Below, in pieces: positions 11,459 through 24,981 of a stretch of DNA of 64,000 bases. The stretch is taken from the NCBI GenBank assembly GCA_900239685.1, contig OENT01000233.1, positions 1-64,000 on the forward strand. The letters are read 5' to 3'. The notes below the pieces were generated by a model. That model searched no databases, was not told the DNA's origin, and worked only from the letters and a program-made list of their open reading frames with translations. A program made the position numbers and the translations under genes. Position 1 is the stretch's first letter; each line of letters starts with the position of its first letter. This stretch comes from Rotaria macrura (Eukaryota; Rotifera; Eurotatoria; Philodinida; Philodinidae).

Positions 11459-13564
11459 TATTTTACAGTATTTTATATGGGAATTTATGGCATTCTTAAC
11501 ACATCTTAACTGTGTTAAGGTAGAAAGTACGTGGTTGAAATCAAATATTTTTTGTGAGTCGCAGAAGAAAGATTAAGTTAAGTATTTAAATGAATTTTTA
11601 CATGATGGAAATTCAGTCTATACATTTGATGACCAATTAACGTATAAGTCCAAAAACCATTACTATTCAATGTTGTTTTGGTATATTCAACAATGACTAT
11701 AGCAAGAATTGTCGGGTTAAGATTGACGTTACAAAGATCAATACACGCATTTCCATCTACTATGCATATCAAGAAGGTGAGAACACGAAGAGATACTACA
11801 GCAAACTCGCAAAGGTGATCACTTTCCACATGATCATGTGAACTGTAAAAAACTTCAGCGCAAACCTTTTCAATCGGATCTCAATATTTGCTATGAAAAA
11901 GTTTCAGGAAATTTTTCGTCTGTTCAGTTGATAGGCATCGCATGAAAGCCGAAATTAAAATAATAAGTTCGGGAAAAACGTATATAAATTATAAAGTAAA
12001 ATTCACAAATAATGAACTTATTCTTGTTCTCATGAATTCTATTTTTCTATCATCAAAGTACAGCTCTATCTAAAGAATATTTTCATAATATCAAGCAAAT
12101 GATGCTTTGAATAGAATTCTATTGTTCGATCGTCATGCTTTCAATAGTTCACATGAAACACCCATCTAGAAAATCATATCAGCGAACAACTCATTTTCAA
12201 TACTTATTAAACATATTTATGAAATAAAGATGTATTTCGATGTAATGATTCATCTTTATTGAAGCAACATTGTTTTTCTTTTCATTAGAGATTAAATCCT
12301 CTTATCGTAGTATCATGTGAATTTGCGAAGAATATGATGGAACTTGTTTTACTTTTTTTAAAAATCTATTGAAAACTCTTGCTGCCATCTTTATTTTTAA
12401 AAACACCTACGAACGAAATATTGTGTAATTACTATAAACAAGAATCACAATCAAGTAAGCGTAACTTTCCGCATGAATAAGATCGTGCCATTGATACTTT
12501 ATGGTAGCAACATTTAAAAAAACTGAATAAGGTTCCAACCATTTTCGAATTTCTGTCGTTTGCAACATTGCTGCAATATTGTCCCCTAGGCATAGTACTC
12601 GATCATACAAGTATATCGGTCATCAGTCTTCTTCGTACACACATTTCGTACGCAAACATAGAAGAGCAGATAATTAACAGTATCAAATTTTCGATTATTA
12701 CTTATGAATGGCATCGGAAAGAAAATACGTTTTTCTTGAGAAGAAAATGAACTGATTACACTGACTTGCATAAATAATCTTTGTCATCTATTACAATAAA
12801 TTTAGATTCTATGAAAAAGTTCGGGCTAATTAGCAAACTTCCATCGTTTACGTTCTCCTTTTCCCAATGATATAGGTTGCTTGATCTTAATTAACTTTAT
12901 GACATCTGAATATCCGAGAAACTTAGATGCTGATCATATCTCTTTTGATCAACACGACTAGTTTTGTTTGAAGCCGATCTGATTCAAATATTAAAAATTA
13001 AAAGAGAATGTTTCACTGGATAAAACAATTATTCTCATAATATTATAATCATAATTACACTTGAGGTCTACTTTCGAAAAAGAAATGCCGTAATAATCTA
13101 ATTCATCCATTGCTATATTCATAGGTGTACTTCATGAAGAGATCTGAAATAAATAAATACATACTGTGTAATCTGATATAAATGTTTTTTTCTTGTCAAT
13201 CTTTTGGACATCGTTGGTAGTAAAATTGGTATGAATCATATATATATATAATGATTTTAACATGTTTTACATGATACTACCTCGAATAGAAAACAAAAGG
13301 AATTTTTCTTTCGAGTATATCAACAAATTATTTTCTCTAATGTCATTTTCTAGCTTAGCTAATCTTCTTTTGATCAGGTTTCAATTTATTTTGTATAAGA
13401 TCTGATTTGTCAATATTATTTAAGTACGTTTGAATGCAAGTCAATATACATCAGCTAGTGGAGAAAAATTTGTTCTTAAATTGTTCTATTCATAACTACA
13501 TATTCATAACCAAGGATTAAAGATTGATTATATTCTTTGTTTGATTCTAGTAGACTTTTCATTG
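11459..13564. other. Gene-free stretch upstream of protease gene
   Basis: No recognisable exon. The end, TTTGATTCTAG at about 13540-13550, looks like a splice acceptor 14 bases before the protease start codon. A 5' UTR intron or a trans-splice site may therefore lie here. Confidence 0.5.
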
Positions 13565-16500
13565 ATGAGACTTTCATATTTAGTTTTGTTATTCATTAGC
13601 GTTCTAACTGATGCAAAAAGCTCTAATTGTAATAGCAAATTGTCATGTGATTGGGATTCTACGAATGTGACATTAACTTCAAGAATAGTCGATGGTGAAC
13701 CAGCAGTATCATGCATTTGGCCTACGGTTGTATCATTACGTTACGATTTTCTTCATAATGGACAAATATCAATGCATGTTTGCGGTGGAACTATTCTTAC
13801 AGATTCATATATTCTTACAGCTGCTAGTTGTTTAGAAGGCATAAATACTGATGTGAAACTTTCGAATGTAACAATAGCTGCTGGCATACATAATAGATCT
13901 GAATCAGACCAAATAATACGTCATGTCGACCAAATCAAATTTCATGCGAATCGGACAGATTCAATAAATGGATATCATCACGATATTGCTTTACTTCATT
14001 TATCGGAACCGTTGAAGCTTAACATTGATTCTTGTATTGCTCGAACTTGTCTTCCAAAAAAAATAAATACTATCAAAGAATCGATAGAACATCCAACAAC
14101 AGATGCATCTCTAGTTGTTATTGGATGGAGTCGTACAGTTTCATATGGAGACGACTCAGACATGTTAAGACATAATTGGGCTACCTCAATTTCTCATCAC
14201 GATATGAAGTGTAAGAATATGGTCACTAATCCAAAGAGGCAATTCTGCGCAGGACTGCTTGCCGCTAGTACAGGTCAGATAAGAACCTTTTATTTTTGTA
14301 TGTTAATCTTCTAAATATATTTAGGTCCTTGCTATGGTACGTATCTATAGAGTTGCTTCGTTCTTTTTATTCTTATACTATAAATAGGTGATTTCGGTGG
14401 TCCTATACTAGAGTGGAACGGAAATCATTGGGAGCAAGTTGGACTCGCATCTTTCACGCCAGATAATTGTCAACAAAACTCTACTACTGTTTATACTCGC
14501 ATTGCATATTATCTTGATTGGATTGAACAAAATATAGAACCTCACGGTAAAGCTGCAGACTTAGTAAATTTCACAATAACTATTCCACCGATCAATGTTA
14601 CACACTCATCTCTAATTACCTACCAATGTGATAAACATGAAGTATCATGCGGTTGTGGTCATCAAAGTGTTCAATTTCCTCAATCAAATATTGTCAATAG
14701 TAATGAAGCTCTACGTTATAGTTGGTCGATGATTGTGTCTATACGTTTTAATGGTAATAATAAGCATGCGTGTAGTGGATCAATTTTAAGTGAATCTTAC
14801 ATTTTAACATCTGCTTCTTGTATTGCTAATGTGCCATCCTTGGGAATAAGTATCGTAGCTGGTATTCATAATCATTCAGAAGATCGTGCAACATATCGAA
14901 AAGTTGATCGAATATTTTTGCATCGAGATTATGTAGGCACAGTAGATAATCATGCCAATGACATAGCCATTCTACATATATCTGAACCGTTCGATTTCGA
15001 TAATGATTCTATGATTAGTCGAACATGTCTACCTGAAAAATCACAATCAGAATTATATCCACAGTCTGGAATACGTCTAGCACTCATAGGATGGGGATTG
15101 ATGAAATGTCAAAATATAACCGATCAAGATTTACTTCAACAAGTTCAATTATATTCAATGAATCATACAGATAAATCATGTTTTGTATTGGAGAAACATT
15201 TCGGTATTCAATTTTGTGCAGGATTAGAACGAAATGAGACAGGTGAGAAATTCGATTCGACATACGTATTTGTATGAAAAAAGTTCTATTTCTTTAGTGC
15301 CGTGTGTTGGTTCGTATAAAAAAAATGTAATTTTTGCTCGATTTTATTTGTCTTTGAATTACAGCTGATTTCGGTAGTCCAATATTTGAATGGTTGGGAG
15401 ATCGTTGGCAACAAGTTGGTATTGCATCGCATACAATTGATTGCCTTCCACTTAAAAATTCAGGAATCTATACACGACTGGTTGAATATAATGATTGGAT
15501 TCAATCTATCATTAGTAATTGTTCAACTGCGAAACCTTCCATATCAACAACAACTACTATGGACTCTACTAAAACAACTGTGAAACCTTCTCTTGCATAT
15601 CAATGTAATACAACATTAACATGTGGTTGTAGTAGTAAGCCTGTAGTTTTCACATCATCGCGCATCGTTGGTGGTGAGAATGCTCAGGAATTGAGTTGGT
15701 CAATGATGGTTTCTATGCGTTGGCTATCTGAAAATATTCATCGATGTGGAGGAACTATATTATCGAATTTCTATATTCTCACGGCTGCTCATTGTCTTTA
15801 TGGTTTTATATCGAATCCACCTGTCAGTGTTACCATTGGAGTTGGTATGACAAACATCTCTGATTCACAACAAATTCGACGATTTGTTGATCGTGTTTAT
15901 ATTCACCCTGATTATATTGGCAGACAAGATGGTTATCGTAATGACATTGCTATATTGCATATCAATCAATCATTGATGCTTGGAAATAATAGGCTATTAA
16001 CAAAAAGTTGCATACATCGTGTTAGTCTACCAATTGTGAACAGTCAGTATTTAAAAAATGGTACACGTCTTACTGTCATCGGATGGGGTGCATTGAAAAA
16101 TAATCAACTTCAAACATCTGATATCCTTCAACAAATACAAGTTTATGCTGTTGATAATAAAGATCCAACTTGTACCGCTTTGACGAACGATGCAGAAACA
16201 CAGTTCTGTGCTGGACTAGCCGATCGTAGCAAAGGTAAGTGTACTAAAAAATCACAATCAGCAAATTTAGAAGACATTATTTGTAGTCTAAATTTAAATT
16301 CTAGATGTTTGCCAAGGTAAATTCTATGTAAAGAATTCGAGTTTTATTCTTAATATTAAATAAATATTATTAATAGGTGATTCAGGTGGACCTATATTTC
16401 AATGGACAGGACAATATTGGGAACAAGTAGGTATTGTTTCATATAGATCAGGTTGTGCTATATCTAGTAACCCTAGTATTTATACTCGATTATCCTATTA

Positions 16501-16705
16501 CTATGATTGGATAAATGATATTCTAAAAAATGACAATGAACATTTGGAACCAGACATATTGTCGTATGAAACTTCGACAAAACCTGATGCAACAACGACG
16601 ACTATCAAAGCAGTCACACAACGTTCAGCAAGTTTCGCTTTCAGTTATCATCAGCATAGCCTCACTTGCACCATAATGGCTGTTGTTCTCAGTTTAATTT
16701 TATGA
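13565..16705 (+). CDS. Triple-domain trypsin-like (S1) serine protease with two pseudoprotease domains
   Basis: Exons 13565-14273, 14325-14336, 14388-15242, 15298-15309, 15365-16234, 16305-16316 and 16377-16705; 932 residues. The start is the first ATG, giving a signal peptide (residues 1-17). Three chymotrypsin-fold domains begin at RIVDG (40-44), Ile342 (IVNSNE) and RIVGG (629-633). Domain 1 has Ser88 in place of the catalytic His, Asp140 kept and Phe243 in place of the catalytic Ser (GDFGGP). Domain 2 has Ser384 and Phe532 (ADFGSP). Domain 3 is complete: His672, Asp723, Ser826 (GDSGGP), with Asp820 at the S1-pocket position 189, predicting cleavage after Lys/Arg. Domains are joined by Thr/Ser linkers. 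The C-terminus is hydrophobic (TIMAVVLSLIL), suggesting a GPI signal or tail anchor. Each domain splits its residue-189-to-193 loop onto a 12 nt microexon. Likely role: extracellular proteolysis, with the dead domains binding or regulating. Substrates unknown. Confidence 0.88.
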
Positions 16706-17044
16706 TAAACATATTATGATACGTTTTCACTGTCGTGTTTCCTCTCAGAAGATTGTAAAACTTTGCTTTTGAACAAAACCCGAATGTTTTAAATACTAAA
16801 AGATATAGTGCATCTTAAACGTGATGAATGACTAACAATCGTGTATTCAATGATCATAGACCTTTGAATTTTTTTGAATTGTCTTTCAATTCGTACATCC
16901 CTGTTATTCTTAATGATCTTCACTCAGCACTCATATATAGCAGCATATATTGACACTACCTTTAGCTTACAATCAGCCTTATTTTTTGTTTTAAATTAAC
17001 TCAATTATGTATTTGAAAAAGACATTTTCTTCCATTCTATGTTA
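16706..17044. other. 3' flank of protease gene
   Basis: Presumed 3' UTR and spacer. No exon or RNA gene seen before the tRNA-bearing duplicated segment. Confidence 0.5.
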
Positions 17045-17346
17045 ATTGGTAAAAATCCATATGTTTTCGTTTTATAAAAAGAAACGAATGCCCATGGCGG
17101 GTCTCGATCCCGCGACTTCCGCGTTACTCAATGCTGTTTATAAGCACGGCAATCTAACCAACTGATTTACACGGGCCGTTGAAACATTTCAACTTTTCGA
17201 ATCAAACATTCAACTCGACTGTAGAAAAGACTTGATAATGCTTTCGTAGAATTCCAAGTGTGGCACCGGTTACGACGCGCATCGATTGACTGAATCAGTT
17301 CCTCGTCATTAATTTATCACATCAAGTACAAATTTTTGTTCAAAGG
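17045..17346. repeat. 302 bp duplicated segment carrying tRNA-Ile, copy 1
   Basis: Colinear with 26829-27130, without any net gap at an offset of 9784 bases. I count nine mismatches, all outside the tRNA, or about 97% identity. The duplication covers the tRNA plus about 45 bases on one side and 170 on the other. Confidence 0.9.
17090..17176 (-). tRNA. tRNA-Ile(UAU) with 14 nt intron
   Basis: The minus strand folds as a cloverleaf: acceptor GCCCGTG/CATGGGC (one G-T pair), D arm AATC/GATT with GG in the loop, anticodon stem CCGTG/CGCGG, loop CTTATAA with anticodon TAT, and T stem GCGGG/CCCGC. A 14-base insertion (AACAGCATTGAGTA) sits after position 37, the canonical place for eukaryotic tRNA introns, and tRNA-Ile(UAU) genes of other animals also carry introns. 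It decodes AUA. Oddity: the T loop reads ATCGAGA, with A instead of the near-universal T at position 54, which could weaken function. Confidence 0.88.
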
Positions 17347-19822
17347 AAACATCTACAAAATATGTTTATCTCTATAAAAATTCAGAAATTATAGGTTTAG
17401 CTTCGTTTCTTGCTTCAGTAAAAGGTTACCAACTTTGAAGAGACTGTAATATATGAAGTTTATAAGAGAACTTTCTAGCATGAATGATTTTCGCTTGTGG
17501 TTTCGTATACACAGTGGGTTCAATATTTTCATAAACTAACTATCAATTAGTTCAGTATGCTTATAGATCGACTACTAAGTAAATCTTCTAAAAAAGAATG
17601 AAAAGAAGACATGGAATATAGTGAAAATGTACGATTATTTAAAATGATTGATATAAATTACTAACATATTTTCGTTGCTTTATTGTTGATGACAGTTAAT
17701 CGATGTAGATTCAGTTTTTTCCTTTTATTGTTTTCGTTTTTTCATCTTCTTTATCTTCCTTGCTTTCATCAGCAATCATAAATGAAATAGTTGCTCATGA
17801 ATCATGGTGAACCTTGATAACCTGCTAGCGTTCGCAGATATCTATATTGCTTAAAATAGAAATGACTCGTAATCATCAAATAGAAAGCTCATTGTTAAAC
17901 ATTAACGGAACATCATAAAATATACTACCATTGGTATTACTAAAGAAAAACTGTTTTCTACTCATGAGTTTGTCAAAAATAGTAATATAATGGGAAAATC
18001 AAACAGAGCTAAAATATATGGCTCTTCCTAGTAGTTTTCATGTCTTATTGGAGGGGGAACTTGTTTTATTTTATCAGCATGTTGGCATGCACACTGCTTA
18101 TTGTCAATCGATAACCAGCTAATGAATACTTTTTCGTCCCTCTCTATCTCTCTTAATTCGTTCGTATTTCATAAACCTTTTGATTAAAAACTTAGTGTTA
18201 GAATTTATCTACTCAAGAGACTCATCAATGTCTCAATATCCAGTGATCTGAAGCGTAGCTATGCTGAATCTCATCAACCAAATTACTCCTTGAAATATGG
18301 CATGCAAAAATTTTTCATCAGACCCGTTCAGAAAAGGTCTGACTCTGAACTGTGTGTGTGTCCTGATTATCATCAGTTTGTACTGACATACATTCATCAT
18401 CGTTGAAATGATGATTATGAACGTACATTCCATGTCTTAAGATTTGGTTATGGTTTCAATTTATATGTAAGTTTCATAAAAAGTCTCGCATAAAGACAAA
18501 TCGTCAAATATAATTAAGGACATTTGTCTGAATAGGCGAAGCAAAATCTATCATAAATTGCGAGTGTCTTCTAAAGAAAACTCGAAGAAATTTGAACCGA
18601 TAAGATATTCTTGTTGTTTCGACTTAGGTATTTGTTTCATAGTGTCGAGTGAGTCCTTCTCATTAAAAAATACAACTCGACTAGAACTTGAGATATTCTT
18701 GTACTTACTTTGTATTAAAGTAACACAGTACGATTTTCCTAGACAAATACTACTGATTAATTGATTTCTATCGAAATGCAAAAGAAACGATTGATATTCG
18801 GCTATGAAACTATAGAAGGTGGATGGTGTGACAAGGTTTATAGAAAGCACAACATAAAATCATGCAGTGACAGGTAACTTCCATCTTATTTCTAAATCAC
18901 TATAACCATCACGTACAATGTTAAATGACCTTTTATCTTTCGCGAAGCAACTAAGATGCTAAAGACGTCATCTCACCTAGCTTGACGATGCTATCTTGTG
19001 AAACGTTCAATTTCATGCACAAGATAATCAAGGTTACTTTCGATATGATATTGCCACTATACCACGTGAAAACTTGATAATTGACAGTAGTAGGGTTTAT
19101 CTATGTTTCAGAAAGTGTAATGCAGTCGCAACACATGTGCTCAATTATATTACATATTTATTGCCATCACTTCATATATATTGATTCAAATGATTCTACT
19201 CTTAACGTCTAACTCCTAGATCCATGCCGATAACATTTTTATCAACATTACTGTCTATGAAATTTTTACTTCAGTTCAGTATAAATGTTTCTAAACATTA
19301 CTTATTCAAGCGAAGCTTAGTAACTACAATTTCACGGATATGTGAGTTATCAATAGGCGAGTTGGAAGAAAGGCAAACTAAGGAATTATTCAATGACGAT
19401 TTTATCGGACACATTCCTGAATTGTATGAGAAATCTGGCTTGTGAAAAAGAAAAAAAGACGTCGAAATAGAATTTCTATGCATCTCAATTATTTCACTTT
19501 CGAAAACTTCGAATTATGCAAAAAGTGCACTTTGTAAGAAAGCGAGGATACTTGTACATGTTTGCTTTTTCTTTGCAATTGAAACAAACCCAAACGTCCT
19601 CATCACACAAAGGCGAGCCAAAGCCTTTCGCTACAAATTTCTTTTATTTTTTTGCATTTTATGTATGCATTGCATACTCGTTTTCTTGTTTTCTACCTGA
19701 AAGCTTTTATATACTTACACCTACTTCCAACGAAAACATTTATAACAATTCAAATACAGTTGTGAAGCGTGACAAAAATCAATCCAGTGCCTGCGAGTAC
19801 TACACGAAAAATAAGCTAGATC
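17347..19822. other. Gene-free stretch
   Basis: Only short unsupported frames. In-frame TAG two codons before the ATG at 19823 marks the end of this spacer as 5' UTR of the LamG gene. Confidence 0.5.
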
Positions 19823-21227
19823 ATGCCAACAGTATCGCAAGCTGCACTTCAATATATACCTCAACGTCTTGTACGTTCCTTGTTTGTGTTATTTTTTTAA
19901 TCTCGGAAACATGTAGAAATTTTCTTTTTATTACAGCAATTACAGGCGTATCAGCAACAAATAGTGTCACCATCTCAGATACAGGTTAATACTAACACAC
20001 TGTTAAACCTTTCATCAAATGTTGCCACGTAAGTTGTCTACTACAATGTAGAACTTCATAGTAATCTTTCACTTTTTTCTGATTCCAACTAGGCAAAGTG
20101 TTGGTACTGCGACAAGCGCATCCGTAACAAAGATAGCGATAGTTGTGGCAGCTGTCACTGTCGTAGTGGCAGCATCTGTTGCCGTACCCATCGGTATAGT
20201 TATGAGTCAAGGGAACGGAGGTAAAAATGACATCCGAATTACACATTCATTGTATAGAAACTGAAAATTCTGATCCTGAACAAGAGCTCTTCTATCTTAC
20301 TGTTAGAAATTCAGCAGCCTCAACATAAAATTGATATTAATTATTGGATGTGTTGTTCGTTGCTTCGTTAAAAACAAGATTTTGTTCGGATTTGAGAAAC
20401 AGTCTGCTGTATGTTTGATGCTCATATATCAGTGATTCTGTGTGCGCATAACGGAAAGTATTCTTTGCATTCCCAATGCTATTTCTCATAACTACATGTA
20501 GACATGAGATGATGGACGAACGAATGTTCTCTATCCATCCTCTCGACATGATAATGGAAAAAATAGCACAGATGATATTAAGTTTTTTCTTCGGTAAGGA
20601 AAATGATCTTTTCACTGAGAACTGCTGCGAACGACAATTTTACAAAGCATCATGACCGAATACGTCACATTCAAGTTTCACATACGATGTTTCAAAGTGA
20701 AATAGTAACAAACAATTCATTATGATCTCCAGTCTTTAGTGACATGTTATTATTTGTATTTATGCTTTGATATTCGAGATTGTCTTCTAAATTTGCATAT
20801 CTTAAAATTGATCTTGCAGTTGAAATGAAACTATACGTATGTGTGAGGATGAATTCGTGGCGAGAAATGCAATACACTGTTCCTTTCTGATGCATCTTGT
20901 TAATCATGAGTGCAGTTGAAACAATATCTTGGTTTTTCTTCATTGTTGATAAGTATTTGAAAGAAGGGAAGTGATTCAAAAATCAATTCTTAAAGATCAT
21001 ATAACAGAAAACAAAATGACTTAGTATGAATTAATGAATATGTTTATTTAATTCTGCTGCAATCAATAATAGTGACGACAACAACAAGTATGTAAAACTA
21101 TTTAGTTTTTCAATTGATTCCAATTTTCTTTCTGTTTGAAATTCGTACAGCTTCAACAACCAGCAGTATGTTTTCTTCTGATCTAAAAAACGCGAGAGGA
21201 TCATAGAAGATACTCTCTTTTAGCCTC

Positions 21228-21264
<37 letters not shown>

Positions 21265-24200
21265 TCAACCACAAGCACAACATCGACAACTAGTAGTACA
21301 TCAACAACTACTACGTCATCAAGTAGGATTCCTTTTCATTATATCTTACTGTATTTTATTTATGTCATTATTTATTAGCGAGCACTTCAACGACGACGTG
21401 TGAGTATATTATCAATATCCAATTAAGTATTTTACAAACATCTTATCAGGAAATCAGTGATTTTTCTACTAAGAAATGCTTTTATCGCTCAAGTAAAATA
21501 TTCTTCTCCATCAAGAACAGTGACATATCTTTCATATTCTATTCTTTGAAATGCTAACCTTAAATAAGAGTTTTTTTTTTAGTTTCATGTGAGTAGGACT
21601 TGATGTTGCATAGATAAACTATTTGTACATAGAATTTAACAGTGAGAAATTCACGTAAATTGATGTGAAATTTGAAGATTTAATACCGTATCCCAAATTA
21701 CATGATAGAAACCGTTGTGTCATGAAATTTTAATGTTTCCTTCAGTTAAATTAAGCCATAAAAATCAAATGCACAACTATTTTAATGCAGCATCGTGTAA
21801 TTTACTTTAGAATGTCTATTTTCTAATACAGCATTGTTGGATGAAAACAAAGTCATCAAATGAGTCTCTCCAGAATTAAATTAGAAAGAAAAGAACAGAA
21901 ATTATCAATAAGGAGAAACTTTCTGACATGCGAAGCAATATTGATAATTAACCTTTTACTAGAAAATATTTCTACCGATTAATAATAGATATCGAAGTAA
22001 TAGAAGAGACGGCATTGCTTTGATTCGAGATTTTAAAATCATTCAGTCGATTAAGTTCAGTTTTATGAGACAGAATTAATATTATCTTTTTATTTGAGTT
22101 AGATAAGATTGTTCAACAAGAGATTAGAAACACGAAGATTATAATCATGTAACAATTGGTTGTTATGCATTATGTCACATATTTTTGTGACAGTTAATCT
22201 AATATGTAATTTAAGTTAGAAATTATGCTCATATCTATTTCAAATATCCAACGAGTAGACAATATTGAGTTGATTATTTCATAGGATATCTTGAATGAAT
22301 GCCTCATCACTAAAAGTCATCATCTAATTCTGTTTGCATTTCAAAATTTTCAGCAACAACATCCACAGCAACTCGAGCTCCACCAGACATTTTTTGGTCA
22401 TTTGATTCGAATTACAATGATCTTTACAATGTCTACAATGGTGTTGGAATGAATAATCCAAGCTTTGTTACACCTGGATACACAGGTTATGGAGCAGCTC
22501 TTTCCATTACTTCCTCCAGTTCTCAGTATGTTCTTGTTTCAACTTATAAAAATATGACATACACAAGTTTTACGTGGGAACTCTGGGCTTATCCAACTCT
22601 CTTGGGTAAGTAACACTGCACTGACTCATATCATCTTATACTTCGAATGTTATTGGTTCTTTTCTTTTAAGGGAATTACGATAGTCTAATGGTTGGTATG
22701 TGTCAGCAAACAACATTCAGTAAATGTTTGTATTTGATGATTCGCCAGACTTCCACTTATTTTGCATTTTATGGAAATGATTGTTCGAGTTCAACTACAG
22801 TCGTAACTAATGAGTGGCATCATTTTGGATTTGTATATGACTATTCAAGTCTGATACAATACGTCTATTTGGATGGATATGTTATATGTACGCATACATC
22901 AGCGAGTCCCTTCCAAGCCACTGCTGCTGCCATCACTATCGGTGCGATCAATAATACAGGAGGCGCTACACCGGCTTCGTTTTGGACAGGATACATCGAC
23001 CAAGTGTCGTATGTATCGAGAGCAAAAAGTGCAAGTGAAGTTCTAGATGATGCAACATTAGTGGCATACTACTCATTTGATAGCGGTTCATTTTATGATT
23101 CAGGTCCAAACGGAATCAATGGGGTATGTTACAGGAGCAAAAATTTCTGTGCACTTGTTGTTTTATAGAAAATTTTCCTTGAATCCTTACTCTCGTTCAT
23201 ACCTAAAATCTGTTAGAAGGCTTATTTTGTGAAAAATGCTACTGATACATGTTTTTTTTATGACGATAGACAGCATCTGGTATCACATCTATAAGTGGTC
23301 GAGTAAACCAGGGAATTTTATTCAATGGTAATGGGCAGTACTTCCAAGCAACTGGCTTTACATTATTAGGACAATCATATGCATCGTATTCGATATCACT
23401 ATGGATTTACAGGTCATCGCCATCAACTGGATCTGGAACAATCGTTCATCTTTCAACAGCGTAAGTAAAACCACAAATAATATGACAGATTTTGGTGTTT
23501 GACCCAATGAAAATTAATGTTGATTTCGAAAAGCAAAGGCAGCATGTGTTTCATGTATCATTTCTCACAAGAAGAAAGTAGAGAATTGAAGTTTTCGATC
23601 ATGAAAAATATAGAAGGCCTACTTATCAGTATACATTAACATTAACATTAAAATTGAATCGGATTTCAATCAACTAATCAGATCCATTCAATTAAGATTA
23701 GTTTGACTTTTCAAGCTCGTACATCTGAAGGGTTTACGAGTTTGAATCGCAAGGCCCTAATTTCTATGATTGCACCTGTAAAGCACTGTAAACAGTATGT
23801 TCAGGATTTTCATTGATCGAACTAATTGGAACGATCAGATTTGTTTTAGTTAGAGAGCATCGAGTATTGTCATGTCACGATCGCCCAAGTTTTCCTTCGG
23901 CTGCTTGTCATCACAGGAGTAGGTATTTCGAATGATCTCAGATCAAATGATAACCATTGAAACACTGGTCTATTAGAAACTCATCAAATATCAAAGCTAA
24001 TCGGTACACCAGAGATGCCAGTAAAGTAGCTGCTAACTAGAAACTGATGGCGCACTAGACGTATTCATTTGTTTAAATAAGCAGCGTTTAGCAGGTAATT
24101 GTAAAGATTTTGTCGAGGCTAGGGCAAGTTTCGTTTAACAAATATTCTCAAACAACTTGAATTTATAGAGGATACAGTTGTCCATGAGTATGTTTCAATA

Positions 24201-24981
24201 TAAGTTACGAGATAAATCTCATTGATTCATACTAAATGTTCGAGTTCATGGAGATGTTTGCATGAATTTTCAAAAGATTTTAAGTGAACCAATCTAACCA
24301 TGGGAACGTTGTATATAGTTCATCAGGTGGTAACAGTTATTAAGAAAAACTGCATTTCAGTGAACGCTTGCAAGACTTCTCCCCCAGAAAATTGCGCTGA
24401 ACATCTTCACCATACACGTTTGATGTTTTCTTTTGAACAAAACTAACGACATCGCCGTATGGTACCCACGTTGTTTTAGTTATTCTACAGTAACGCATCT
24501 GTCATGATCAATGACGATTAGCTATAGTTTCCCTTTATATTATTGTTATTTCGATTTCTTGAAGATTATGTTTTCTATTTTGGCTCACAGTACGAATGGG
24601 CTTGGTTCATGGTGCTTTCCAATTATAGGTCTTTCTTCATCGTATCAAATTATTGGTCAAAATTGGCAAGGTAGTGCAGCGACAGTCGTCGGACCTACAG
24701 CTGCCGTCGGTGTATGGATTCATATTGTTAGTAGTTATAGTTCGGCAAATGGTGTCCGTCTTTGGGTAAATGGAGCACTGATTGGATCCACAGGTTCCAT
24801 TGGTTATAGTCCATCAGGAGTACCAAACACAATCACACTTGCTAATTGCTTGTCAGGCCAATCGATTTGTGCTGCGGGTTCAATATCAAAAGGACAGTTT
24901 TATGGTATAATGGATGAATTAAGAATATATTCAAGAGAACTCAGTAGTTCCGAAGTTTCTACATTAGCAAATCCTGTATAG
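19823..24981 (+). CDS. Type II membrane protein with Thr-rich stalk and two LamG/concanavalin-like domains
   Basis: Exons 19823-19870, 19937-20028, 20093-20220, 21073-21087, 21151-21165, 21224-21322, 21379-21399, 22354-22605, 22672-23123, 23270-23460 and 24591-24981; 567 residues, every junction in frame. Residues 1-60 are Gln/Ser-rich and presumably cytoplasmic. Residues 61-84 (IAIVVAAVTVVVAASVAVPI) are a membrane span with no cleavable signal before it. A stalk made almost only of Thr and Ser follows, partly coded by a CAA/ACA trinucleotide run at 21227-21264. Then come two domains of the LamG-3/concanavalin A-like type: the first opens DIFWSFDS and contains WHHFGFVYD..YLDG and WTGYIDQV; the second opens LVAYYSFDS and contains SISLWIY, WIHIVSSY, LWVNG and YGIMDELRIYSREL. 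Such domains bind glycans or proteins at the cell surface; the ligand is unknown. A 6 nt exon (21583-21588) between good splice sites could be included without changing frame. Polyadenylation signals lie at 25236-25251. Confidence 0.85.

Noticed and set aside
13541-13564. Upstream extension of the protease frame from a TTG codon
   Set aside because: Lies across a TTCTAG acceptor. The first ATG at 13565 gives a proper signal peptide.
18551-18850. Minus-strand frame of 99 codons
   Set aside because: No domain, an overlapping frame on the other strand, no splice partners, no promoter context.
20093-20220. Alternative frame reading a Cys-rich peptide (AKCWYCDKR..) in exon 3 of the LamG gene
   Set aside because: The strong donor at 20029 gives phase 2, which selects the frame encoding the transmembrane segment and joins all later phase-1 exons in frame.
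20337-20979. Two minus-strand frames of 92 and 95 codons
   Set aside because: They lie inside the 852 nt intron 3 of the LamG gene and have no recognisable content.
21227-21264. CAA/ACA trinucleotide run as an independent microsatellite feature
   Set aside because: It is coding (Thr stalk of the LamG protein) and is described there.
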